NCBI GenBank assembly: GCA_003996215.1 | Contig: QJPP01001783.1 | Location: forward strand, 579,959-643,958 | DNA length: 64,000 nt | Source of the DNA: Jaltomata sinuosa | Taxonomy: Eukaryota; Streptophyta; Magnoliopsida; Solanales; Solanaceae | Direction of reading: 5' to 3' | Shown: piece by piece, positions 1 to 9,919 of the stretch | Numbering within the stretch: the first letter of the stretch is position 1 | How the letters are laid out: each line of letters opens with the position of its first letter | Position numbers and translations under genes: made by a program | The notes under the pieces: model-generated | The model's database searches: none | The model's input: the letters and a program-made list of their open reading frames with translations, nothing else | What the model was told of the DNA's origin: nothing

Positions 1-742
1 GATGAGATTATATAATTACCCTTCCCATCATTATGATTGAGCTAGTCATGCGAGAATTGGGGTTAGAACTTCTCCAAAATTGAAAGTTGAAAATTTCAAG
101 CTAGGCTAGTCTTATATGAAATCCGAGCAAGGTGTGGTATAGGGTAATCCAAGAAGGTATTGGGTGAATTAAATAATTCTAAGCTTGTTTTATGTTAGCT
201 AAGATGATAAGGGATCCGTAGGACTTTTTAGAACTGAATTTGAGGGAGTAGAACTCCCGATGTCAAACCTAACATAAATGGGTTAGTCTAGAATGTCATG
301 ATTTGAGAGTGTATTGTGAAAAAGGCAAATCTGAGAGATTTTCTGAGTTTTTGCCTCTCCATACCTGCTATAGAGGTTTGTAGGAAGCAACTATGACACT
401 ACTATAGTAGAGAAATTCTTGCTACCATAAAAGTCAAAGTCGGTCAACTCCGCTATAGAGGGAGGCTTTCGCTACAACGGTACCGCTATAGAGGCATTGA
501 ATTGCTATAGTGAGGTTAATAGCTGTTAATACATAAACTTTCTCAAAAATGTTCATTATTTCACAAAAACATTTTGGGGAAGGCTGTGGCAAATTGGGGT
601 AAACTCTACTGATTTTCCACCAGATTTCTTCGTTATGATAAGTCTTTTATCCCTGTAATCTAGTACTTCGATTCCTATGTCTTAGAATCACTAGTTACAA
701 GCCTTGAGGAGGGTTTAGCTTGACCTAAGCTATAGAATCTGG

Positions 743-749
743 TATAAAA
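743..749 (+). promoter_or_regulatory. Candidate TATA box of the T1 5' LTR
   Basis: TATAAAA followed by GG sits about one third of the way into the LTR. The matching place in the 3' LTR (about 17505) reads GTAAAAGGG, so that copy is damaged. If used, transcription would start about 280 bases before the GTAGGT donor-like site at 1055. The call rests on motif and position only. Confidence 0.35.
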
Positions 750-1054
750 GGGATAATAAGGTGAAAAACCTTTGGGGATTGATTTAAAGTTGATCATTTA
801 TGATTGTATGACCATAATTCTCTAGAATAACCTTAAAGATGGTAGTTTTTAGGTGAAATATTGGTCGGAAAGCCCTAGAATAGGAGGAATGATCATGAAA
901 TTTGGTCTGGAGTTTCAGTATTAGGTTGTAATCCATGATGGTTAGGTCATTATTTGATTTTGTATTACATTTCTATTTGTAGACCACAATCAAGCCAAAG
1001 CTTTAAGAAATGGGAAAACTCAGGTTTGGTAGAATATTTCAGGCTTGGATTGAG

Positions 1055-1060
1055 GTAGGT
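1055..1060 (+). promoter_or_regulatory. Splice-donor-like motif in the T1 5' LTR
   Basis: GAG|GTAGGT fits the plant 5' splice-site consensus and is followed by GATGGTT. The same motif occurs in the 3' LTR at 17821-17826 and in the LTRs of T2 (10958), T3 (29573) and T7 (61644). The candidate partner is the acceptor at 2636-2637, which directly abuts the gag ATG. An intron between them would be about 1.58 kb and would contain the primer site. Confidence 0.45.
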
Positions 1061-1449
1061 GATGGTTATTGTAGTTGATAATCCAATCTGTGTTATCTAT
1101 ACATGTTAACTATTTTGTAGTATTACTTGCATAATACATGTAAGGGATGATAGTTAAATGACTATTTGATATCTAAGTTTTAATCACATGCAATGGGTCT
1201 ATTTGAAAGCTTGTTGGTCTTCACAAGTGTTATTTTGTTATCATTGTGGTTGTGATTGTATTTATATCTGTCATTATTATAGAATGTATCGGTATTTGGA
1301 TATCTCCATGGAAATTGGTTGGTATAAGGTTGGCAGACACTTGTTATCTGGGATTTGGTACATGGATAAGAGCTCGTCCCCTGCAGGTCATGGCTAGCGG
1401 GCGACCATAAGACCCTTAGCATATAAGTATAGGTATTGGTGAGTTTGAC

Positions 1450-1641
1450 GGTTCCTTGAGTGAACCAGGGATTATGTGTTCTTGATTATTGGTTCCTTGA
1501 GTGAACCAGACTTAACTGTTATTTGGCATGTTTATTGGTTTCTTGAGTGAACCACGATTCATTGTTTACTTGATGTACATGTTGGTCCTTGAGTGACCGA
1601 GTTGATGTGATTAAGTGCTAAGTTGGTTTCTTATGTAAACC
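1450..1641 (+). repeat. Series of GGTTCC...GAACC inverted-arm units in the T1 LTR
   Basis: Five diverged units start near 1450, 1491, 1537, 1583 and 1625, with a period of about 40-48 bases. The best, GGTTCCTTGAGTGAACC, has 5-base inverted arms around 7 bases. The 3' LTR repeats the series, and T2 has weaker versions near 4333 and 4424. The role is unknown. Confidence 0.7.
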
Positions 1642-2422
1642 AGGATGCATATAAATTACCATAGTTATTGTCCTAGGATCCTTGGGTGGTTTGGTTACTT
1701 GCAAAATGTGATATGACTTGTCTGTTACTTGTATAGTTGGACATGACTTATATGGCTGTTGAGTCAGGATTGTTGACTTAGAGTCTATTTGGTGGTCATG
1801 ATTTTCCTTGACTTGTTATGTTTGTTGACTCATATTGACTGAACTACAGGTTGTCTTATTATATGGTTAATGATTATGAACTGGGTTTAGTGTTGCATAA
1901 TTAGAGAACCATGGTTGTGTTGTTGTACTATGCTATAGTTACATGTTTACATTTCTCATTTTGGATGAGGCCCATGATCCTATCAGTAAACTATTGTTTC
2001 TTGTGTAGTGATACTACAGATGCTCTTCTTTTGTTGAGTACAAGGCATATTCCAGTGACTGCTGCGAGACCTCAGTTTTGAGCCAGGCGATTTCCAAACA
2101 CAAGGGTGAGCTACATCTTCCGAGCTACCATGGGCTCTTCATTTGCTTCTAGTCCATTATTTGGACTTAGACTTTATTTTGTTTTGGGGTTGCGTCCCCT
2201 TCTTTCAGAGAGTTAGTAGAGTTTTGGTACAATAATTTTCGAATTTTAGGGGTTTAATTTCCACAAGTTTTTATTCTTTCTTCTAAAGATATAAATCACT
2301 TTTTTCGCTTAATGAAGATTGCCTAGTTGCCTAATTTTGATTAAGTGTTGGTTGGATTTTTGGTTCTCCCACCAGGGGTTAGTGTGGATACCACTCGTGA
2401 CAGGTTTTAAGTCATTACAAAG

Positions 2423-2435
2423 TTTGTATCAAAGC
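2423..2435 (+). promoter_or_regulatory. Primer binding site of T1 (decayed)
   Basis: TTTGTATCAAAGC lies three bases after the LTR end. It differs by two bases from TTGGTATCAGAGC, the usual initiator-tRNA-Met primer site of plant Ty3/gypsy elements. It would prime minus-strand DNA synthesis. Confidence 0.75.
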
Positions 2436-2635
2436 TCTAGGTTTGTTGATTTTGTCATACAAAAATAGGTCTAGTAGAGTCTTGAAGAATGGTATGGAGA
2501 CGTCTGTAATTTTTTTCGAGATGATACATGACTTTAGGAAACTATCCTTTCTTTCTTCCTTTGTGCTATAACTTAATTCTAATTGGTATCTGGCGATCCA
2601 AATTGGTATCTGACTCCCTTCATTCTTTTGTCCGT

Positions 2636-2637
2636 AG
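2636..2637 (+). promoter_or_regulatory. Splice-acceptor-like AG at the T1 gag start
   Basis: A pyrimidine-rich run (CTTCATTCTTTTGTCCGTAG) ends in AG directly before the gag ATG. T7 has the same arrangement at 55717-55718. Confidence 0.4.
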
Positions 2638-2918
2638 ATGGTGAATACTAGGTGAAATGGAGCGAGGGCAGTAACTCCAGCTGCGGGACTGGCTGTTCTA
2701 GGGCGAGGTAGCGGTATGGGAAGAGGAAGAGTAGCACTGGTCAGGGGTGGAGCTCAGGCGAAAGCTTACTAGGCCTATCAGAGGCCAGTATCACCTCCCC
2801 TACCCTGGATCATATTGAGGAGGCTGAGGTAATGGATATGGGTGGCGTGGAACCGGATATGGTGTTATTGGTAGGAGGTGCAATCCTTCCTCTAATGTAT
2901 TCTAAGGTTATTCAGTAG
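2638..2918 (+). pseudogene. T1 gag, 5' fragment
   Basis: From the ATG at 2638 the frame begins MVNTR, a start common in this chromovirus group. It is followed by a Gly/Arg-rich stretch (GRGSGMGRGR) typical of the basic Gag N-terminus. In-frame stops occur at codon 6 (TGA) and in the AKAY region (TAG). The fragment ends where T2 begins. The homologous part of T2 gag (about 5360-5400) continues with the sequence found at 12148, which shows how the two halves joined. Gag would form the particle that packages the element RNA. No protein is possible from this copy. Confidence 0.8.
2914..2918. repeat. Left target duplication of T2 (AGTAG)
   Basis: AGTAG precedes the TG start of T2, and AGCAG at 12143-12147 follows its CA end. 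A 5-bp duplication is the standard Ty3/gypsy footprint. The copies differ by one C/T transition. Confidence 0.85.
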
Positions 2919-4892
2919 TGTAATGACCTATTCTGTCATTACATGTAAGTTTTTCGTGTGAAGAAACAAGTTATAAAACTTCAGAGTTTAGGAGTTAGAA
3001 ATTTTGGGGTAGGTTAGTCTTGGACGAATTCTGAGTGAAGTATGGTCTAGGGCAATCTGAGAAAGGATTTGGTAAAATCTCTTAGGTTGAGCTAGTTTTT
3101 CCGTTACTAAGGTGTTAAGGAGTCCGAAGGACTTTTCAGAAGAGGATTCGGGTGAGTAAAACTCCTGATATCAAAGTTGACGTGAAAAGGTTGGTTTGGA
3201 ACGTCAGGGTTTGAAGTGTGTTGTAAAATGGGCAATTTTGGGGAATTTACCGAGGTTTTATTCCATGTCAACTGATATAGAGGTTGACACTGCACTACAA
3301 AGATGATCACTATAGCAGAGAAATTCCCACTCTAGCAGAAGTCAAGGCAGTCAGCACCACCATAGCAGACAGGTCCCACTATAGAGACTGCTATAGCAGC
3401 GTAAGTTGTTGTAAGTGCAGAAACTTCCCCAATAACGTTCAAAATTGCTTAAGAATCTTTCGGAGAAGAGCAGAGGCAATCTAGGCGACTCCAACTCAAT
3501 TTTCCACTAAAATTCATCATAAAGGTAAGGATTTTATTCCTCTACGTTAGTACTTAGATTCCCAGACATTATAATCGATATTTATGGGCTTGGGGAAGAT
3601 TTGGCTTGACCTAAAAAGGTAGAATCTGGTGTAATAGGTATTCTAGGGTGTATAGATTCGTGGGTCTTGTTTATAATTGATCATTCATGACTTATTCACC
3701 ATAATTTGCTTAATATATCCATAAAAATGATAGTTTTACTTGAATTAATGGTGGGAAAGCCTTGAGATGGGTGGAATGATTATGGTTTGGCCTAGGGATT
3801 ATGATTTGAATATAATTCGAGGATTATTAGGCCACTTGGACTAATTTGAGTATTATGTGTAATGAGTTTTAGACCAAGGGCAAGCAAAAACTCCAGGAAA
3901 TGGGAAGGCTTCGGTCTAGTAGAGCTTTCAGGCTATTCCAAGTAGGTGATGGTTGTTGTTTCCTATTTGCAATATGTGTACATCATAACCATTGCTTAGT
4001 ATTGTATGTTCATTGCATGGTTTAGGGAATGGAAATTATGAATGTCTAAATATCCAGTTGTCCATCATGTGAAATGAACTTGTCTTTGTTACTTATTGGT
4101 TTACAAGTGTGGTGGTGTTTATTATTGTTGATTGTTGGATTGTGTCTGATATTTAGTTGGCTCAGGTACCACGCCTGGTATGATATATTTGTTGGCTAGG
4201 GTACCATGCCTGGTACGGGATACATATATCAGTTTACTTGGGTACCAGGCCTGGTACAAGTTCTATAATGGTTGGCTCGGGTACCATGCATGGTATGAGT
4301 TTGATTATACTTGTTGATTGGGTTCTGTTAACGGTTCCATGAGTGGACCAGATTGTTTCTTTAAATGTGATTATTTCATATTGACCCATGAGTGGCCGGG
4401 TGGTTGTACTTAAATGTGAGGTTGGTCCTTGTGTAGACCAAAAATTCATGTTGAACACTGTATGTGTTGTCCTAGGGATCTTTGGTTAGTCCGACTTACT
4501 TGACAAAGGTTGGTTTGTTTGTATTTGTTGTTGTTTGTGGTGGTTGTTAGACATGTTTTATGTAGTTGGTAAGTTAGGTGGAGGACTGAGAGTTTGGGTT
4601 ATATTTTGCTGATTGGTTACTCATGTTTCATCTTACTTTACTCAGCTTTAGTTTAATGTTTATATGTTGTTTATAGGAGCTTACCGATGATCCTACCAAT
4701 ACACTGTGGTTTTGTGTACTGATACTACACTTGTTTTCCTTTTGTGAGTACAGGTCATAGTCCAGCGGCTGCTATGCGACCTCAGTTGTAGTCCAGACCT
4801 TTTCAGAATAAAAGGGTGAGCTGCTTCTTCCGGGCTATCATGGTTTCATCTAGTTTGCTTCTAGTCTATTATTTCTGAGTTAGTCTTTAACA
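2919..4892 (+). repeat. 5' LTR of T2 (internally deleted)
   Basis: It aligns with 9920-12142 from TGTAATGACC onward. After about 4889 it jumps to the terminal ACA, skipping the stretch equivalent to about 11903-12138. It contains CTATAG palindromes near 3310-3400, a donor-like GTAAGG (3525) and the GGTACC palindrome array (4157-4300). Confidence 0.85.
4157..4300 (+). repeat. Tandem GGTACC palindrome array in the T2 LTR
   Basis: Four units of about 40 bases each carry a core like GGTACCATGCCTGGTAC. The third core, GTACCAGGCCTGGTAC at 4242-4257, is a perfect 16-bp palindrome. Decayed units occur in the 3' LTR (about 11174-11310), and one occurs near 63966 in the T4 LTR. Confidence 0.75.
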
Positions 4893-4894
4893 AA

Positions 4895-4909
4895 GATAGT
4901 ATCAGAGCC
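4895..4909 (+). promoter_or_regulatory. Primer binding site of T2
   Basis: GATAGTATCAGAGCC follows the LTR end by two bases. It keeps the GTATCAGAGCC core complementary to initiator tRNA-Met. Confidence 0.8.
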
Positions 4910-5109
4910 CTAGGTTTGTTGATCTCGTCATACCAAAATGGGTCTAGTAGAGTCTTGCAGAATGACACAGAGACTCTGTACTTTTCTTTGAGACGCTATG
5001 GGACTTTAGAAAACTATATCTTCTTCCTTTCTTCGTGCTATAACTTGATTCCAATTGGTATCGGGCAATCCAAATTGGTATCTAGCTCCCTTCACTCTTT
5101 TGTTTGTAT

Positions 5110-6480
5110 ATGGTTGACACCAGGTGTAACATAATAAAGGTAGCGGGTTCTAGCTAAGGGGACAATATCCAGAGGGCGAGAAAGGGGCAGAGGAAGAGCA
5201 ACACCTGCCAGGGCTGGAGCTCAGGCAGCGGCTATGCCAAGAGTGGTGACCCCTCCTCCATCCTAGGATCCTGTTGAGGAAGAGGTTAAGGTTGTTCTTG
5301 AAGAGGGCGCGGAGCAGGAGCAGGCGGTGCCGGTCAGAGGTGTAGGTCCCACTATGACATCTAAGGTAATTCAACGGGTGTTGGATTTTTTGAGTGCGCT
5401 GGCAGGTACTGGAGCCACCCCTACTGGGATAGAAAATCAGGTTTTGGGCGCTCATCGCAAAGGCCTCCAGAATGGATGTGGCATCGGATATTGATGCTTT
5501 CTTTCATCTAATGTTAGGCCCTGTTATGACCGGGACCGAGCACAAGCTGCTGGCCAAGTTCTTGAAACTAAAACCTCTAACATTTTATGGTATAGAGAAC
5601 GAGGATGCCTTTGAGTTTATTCTGGATTGCTATGAGAGGTTTGTAATAGCATGGGGTCGAGTTTGTTACTTTTCAACTGTAGGGTGACGCCAAGCAGTGG
5701 TGGAGGGCACATGTAGAGTGTCGACCTTCAGCTTTGCCTCTGATGACTTAGGCTCAATTCCATGCCCTGTTCTTGGATAAATATGTGCCTCGCACTCTGA
5801 GAGATCGCAAGAAAGATGAGTTTCTGGCTCTTGAGCAGAGTAATATGTCTGTTTCAACCTTTGAGGTTAAGTTTCGTACCTTGTCTATTATGCTACTCAA
5901 CTTCTGGGTACTGAGGAGGAGCAGATTCATTTGTATGTTAAAGGTCCAAATACTGAGTTCTAGGTCTTGTCTGTTCATATGACCTCGGCAGGGAAGAGCT
6001 TTAATAAGGTGACTGACTATGTGAAGAAACTGGAGGGGGTCAGATAGGTTGGGCAAGCTAAGGTGTTAGCTAAGAAGTCCCGGAATGAGGGTAATTTTAG
6101 TGGTTCTTACTCGAGGGGTCCCAGTCAACAAGTTTATTTGTCTTATCCTATTCAGTTAGCCTTGCCATCTTCGGCAGGTGGTCATCCAGGAGCCAGTCAG
6201 CAGTTTTAGCTCCTAGAGGCCAGAGGGCTTCTTATACTTCTACTAGCAAGCCTTCTCTTGATAATGGATGTTTCCATTATGGTAATCTGGGTCACTTCAA
6301 GAGGTAATTTCCTCAAAGACAAGTAGGAAATAAGACTCAGCAGCAGACTAAGGCTGTGGTTTCGGTAGGTGAAATTACAATGGTAGGAGATGTCCACAAG
6401 GTGGGCGAGGTAATTTTTAGGAAGGCCGTGGAAATTGAGGGAATGGTGGATCAGGCAAGGAATTAGCATAGCCAGCCAAA
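5110..6480 (+). pseudogene. T2 gag
   Basis: The start ATG at 5110 gives MVDTR, then the frame breaks. The recognisable capsid part runs from 5472 (MLGPVMTGTEHKLLAKFLK) to about 5850 (KYVPRTLRDRKKDEFLALEQ), with the QWWRAH motif of retrotransposon Gag. A short deletion lies near 5640-5690 compared with T1. A CCHC zinc knuckle at about 6268-6310 reads CFHYGNLGHFKR, with the second cysteine now Tyr, a stop after R and the last cysteine lost, so it cannot bind zinc. The acceptor-like AG before the ATG has become AT. The gene is multiply broken. Confidence 0.8.
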
Positions 6481-6539
6481 GAGGCTGCTTGAATTGATAT
6501 TAGGACCCATTATTATACATTCCCGAGGAAATATAAGGT

Positions 6540-8455
6540 TAAGGCATCTGATGTTGTGATAACAGGTATAATTCTAGTATGTGACCGGATGGCTTTTGTA
6601 TAGTTTGATCCAAGTTCCATATATTCGTATGTATCTATAAAATTTGCTTTGTGTCTTGATTTGGTTTGTGATGTCCTTGATCCCCCTATTCATGTTTCTA
6701 CCTCGATTGGGGAGTCATGGTAGTAACCTATGTGTATCGTACTTATTTTGTAGTGTTTGTGGGGTTGAAGACTTGGGTAGATTTAGTTATTCTGGACATA
6801 ATGGATTTTGATATCATTTTGGGTATGACTTTGTTGTCTCCATATCATGCTGTGTTAGATTGTAATTCTAAGATAGTAACTCTAGAGATTCTGGGTAAGG
6901 ATAGACTAGAGTGGGAAGGTGTGTACAAGCCTAAGCCAACTAAGATTATATCCTTTGTTCGGGCTAGGAAGTTGATGAGGAAAGGTTGTTCAGCCTTCTT
7001 GGCTCATTTTCAAGAAGTTAGCATGGAGTCACCTTTGATTGAGTTAGTTCTTGTGGTTTCTGAATTTTAGGAGGTGTTTCCAGCGGATTTGCGTGGCATG
7101 CCTCTAGATAGGGATATTGATTTCTACATAGATTTGGAGCCGGGCACTCACCCAATCTCTATTTCTCCTTATCATATGGCTCCATCAGAGTTGAGGGAAC
7201 TAAAACCCCAGCTTCAGTAAATTTTAGATAAGGGCTTTATTCATTCCAGTGCTTCACCTTGGAGTGCTCCAGTATTGTTTGTGAAGAAGAAGGGTTGTAA
7301 TATGAGGATGTGTATAGACTACGGACAACTGAACAAGGTCACCATCCGAAATAAGTATTTTCTTTACCCCGCAGAGAAGACCTTTTTGATCAGTTAAAGG
7401 GTGCTTCCATGTTTTCAAAAATTGACTTAAGAACAGGGTACCATCAGCTAAAGATTAGGCCTGAGGATATACCTAAGATGGCATTCTAGACTCGGTATGG
7501 GCACTATGAGTTCTTGGTAATATCGTTTGGGTTGACCAATATGTCCGCGACTTTCATGAGTTTGATGAATGGTGTCTTCAAGTCATTTTTCGATTCATTC
7601 GTAATTGTGTTTATGGACGATATTCTGATTTACTCTAAGAGCAAAGAGAAGCATGAACAACACCTTCACATTGTACTGGGAATATTGAGGAACCAGAAAT
7701 TGTATGCCAAGTTTTCAAAGTGTCAATTTTGGTTGTCTTCGGTTGCCTTATTAGGGCATGTGGTTTCTGAAAAAAGTGTGATGGTGGATCCTCAAAAGAT
7801 CGAGGTGGTTAAAAGTTGGGTATGGCCTAGCACTGTGACTAAGATTAGGAGTTTTGTGGGGCTTGCAGGTCAATATCGAAGGTTTATCAAGAACATTTGT
7901 TCCATTGCTACTCATTTGACAATGTTGACTTAGAAGGAGGTACCATTTGTTTGGTCTGACAAGTATGAGGAGAGCTTCCAAAAGCTCAAGACCCTTCTGA
8001 CTACAACTCCCATCCTCTCATTGCCGGTTGAAAGTAAGGATTTCATTGTGTATTGTGATGCTTCACATTCGGGTTTGGGTATTGTGTTGATGCAAGATAG
8101 TAATTTTATAACATATTCTCCAAGACAGTTGAAGCCCCATGAGAAGAACTACCCAACCCACGATTTGGAGTTGGCAGCGGTGGTCTTCGCACTCAGGATC
8201 TGGAGATACTACCTATATGGTGTCAAGTCTGAAGTGTTCATAGACCATCACAGCCTACAACATGTGTTTACACAGAAATATTTGAATCTGAGAGAGAGGA
8301 GGTGGATGGAACTGTTGATGGATTATGATGTGACAATCCAGTATCATCCGAGTAAGGCTAATATGGTGGTAGACACATTAAGCCGTAAAATTATTAGCAT
8401 GGGTAGTTTGGCTCATTTGGGGGTATCCAAACAACCCTTGGCTAGGGAGATTTAG
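6540..8455 (+). pseudogene. T2 protease, reverse transcriptase and RNase H
   Basis: The protease keeps its catalytic Asp in FDPSS (about 6606), though the usual third residue Gly is Ser. The later ILGMTLLSPYHAVLDCNSK block (about 6820) is normal. RT begins near 7090 (DRDIDFYIDLEPGTHPISIS) and contains FGLTN, the active-site box VFMDDILIYS (about 7610) and FVGLAGQYRRF. A stop follows MLT at about 7932. RNase H starts at 8021 with YCDASHSGLG (catalytic Asp present) and includes NYPTHDLELAAVVFALRIW and IDHHSLQ, ending near 8455. Frames are interrupted by stops and a small shift near 7360-7390. The catalytic residues look better preserved than in T1. Confidence 0.85.
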
Positions 8456-8469
8456 GCTTTAGAATATTA

Positions 8470-9840
8470 GTTCATGCAGTTAGGAATTTCAGAACAGGGT
8501 GGGGTGTTGTCCAGTATTGAGGTTAAACCCATATTTCTGGAGGAAATCAAAGCGAAATAGTTTCAAGGTGCACAATTGAACAAGCATCAGAACAAGGTGT
8601 TATTTGGGGAGGCCCGAGATGCCACACTAGACACTCGTGGGGTATTATTCTTTAGAGGGTGGATTTGTGTTCCTCGAGTTAATGTCTTGATACAGAATGT
8701 GTTGTTAGAAGCTCATGGTTTACGGTATTCAATTCAGCCAGGCATAACCAAAATGTACCAGGACTAGAGGCAACTTTATTGATGTCCTGGGATGAAGAGG
8801 GACATAGCTGAGTATGTGTCTATTTGTCAAAATTGTCAGCAGGTTAAGTACGAGCACTATAGGCCTATATGATTGCTTCAATGGATGCCCATCTCCTAGT
8901 AGAAGTGGGAAGGGATAGGCATGGACTTTGTGGTGGGTCTTTCTAATACCTTGGGGAAGAATGATTCCATTTGGGACATCGTAGACAGGATAAACAAGTC
9001 AGCTCATTTCATTTCGGTCAGAGTTGATTAAAACTCCCAGTATTTGGCCAAGATTATATAAGGGAAATTGTGAGATTGCATGGGGTGCCACTCTTCATTG
9101 TTTCAGACAGAAGTATGCAGTTTACTTCTAAGTTCTGGGGAAATTTGCACGAAGAGTTGGGCACCAACTCACTTTCAACATGACTTTTCATCCTCAGACA
9201 AATAGTTAGTCGGAGAGGATGATTTAGGTGTTGGAGGACATGCTGAGAGCATGTGTAATTTATTTTGGGGGCCATTAGGATCAGTTCCTACTGTTGTGTA
9301 AATTCTCATACAACAACAACTACCACTCCAGTATTGACATGGCACCATTCGAGGCACTTTTTGGGAGGGGATGTAGATTACCCATAGGGTGGTTTGAGGA
9401 AGACGATGTGAAACCTTTGGGCATTGACTTAGTAAAGGAAGCTCAGGAAAATGTGAGGGGTATTCAGAACAAGCTGCTGGCGGCCCAAAGCAGGCAGAAA
9501 GAGTATGCAGATCACAAGGTAAGAGACATGTTTTTTCAGGTTAGTGAACAAGTTTTATTGAAGGAGTCACCAATGAAAGGGATAATGTGGTTTGACAAGA
9601 GGGGAAAGCTTAGCCCTTGATACATCCAGTCTTTCATGTATCCATGCTAAAGCGATACCATGGGGATGGGGAGTACATCATTAAGTGGGATTCAGTATTG
9701 CTAGACAAGGACCTTCAGTACGAGGAAGAGCCGGTTGCTATTCTTGATTGGGATGTCCAAAATTGAGGAAAAAAGAAATCAGATTGGTAAAGGTTCAATA
9801 AAGCATCTTCCGGTTGCCCTCACTTGTTCGAGGATTCAGG
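8470..9840 (+). pseudogene. T2 integrase and chromodomain-like tail
   Basis: The zinc-binding part is visible at 8700-8860 (AHGLRYSIQPG and then CQNCQQVKYEH). The core follows with GMDFVVGL (first catalytic Asp, about 8920), but the frame is lost around the second Asp. The HSSIDMAPFEALFGRGCR block is open again at 9294-9620. A deletion of about 80 bp near 9625 joins LSP to the HVSMLKRYHGDGEYIIKWD segment. The tail (EEEPVAILDWDV, then remnants ending near 9840) is the chromodomain-like C-terminus typical of Tekay elements. Integrase would insert the cDNA and the chromodomain would bias target choice. This copy is dead. Confidence 0.8.
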
Positions 9841-9919
9841 TACTACCCTTTTGTCTCCTTTAGCTCATTTTTTTGGGTTTGGTCATTAAGGGATGAATGA
9901 TGGGTAAATTTGTATCTGT

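Larger units (their letters stand above)
1..2419 (+). repeat. 5' LTR of T1
   Basis: This matches 16771-19182 over its whole length, with scattered substitutions and small indels. The left end is cut by the window edge. The right end is the dinucleotide CA just before the primer site. Visible parts are a CTATAG-rich block (368-510), a TATA box candidate (743-749), a splice-donor-like GTAGGT (1055-1060) and a series of inverted-arm units (1450-1641). Confidence 0.85.

Noticed and set aside
1450..4300. CRISPR-like array in the LTR repeats
   Set aside because: Units are diverged, palindromic and few, lie within LTRs duplicated in each element, and the DNA is plant nuclear.
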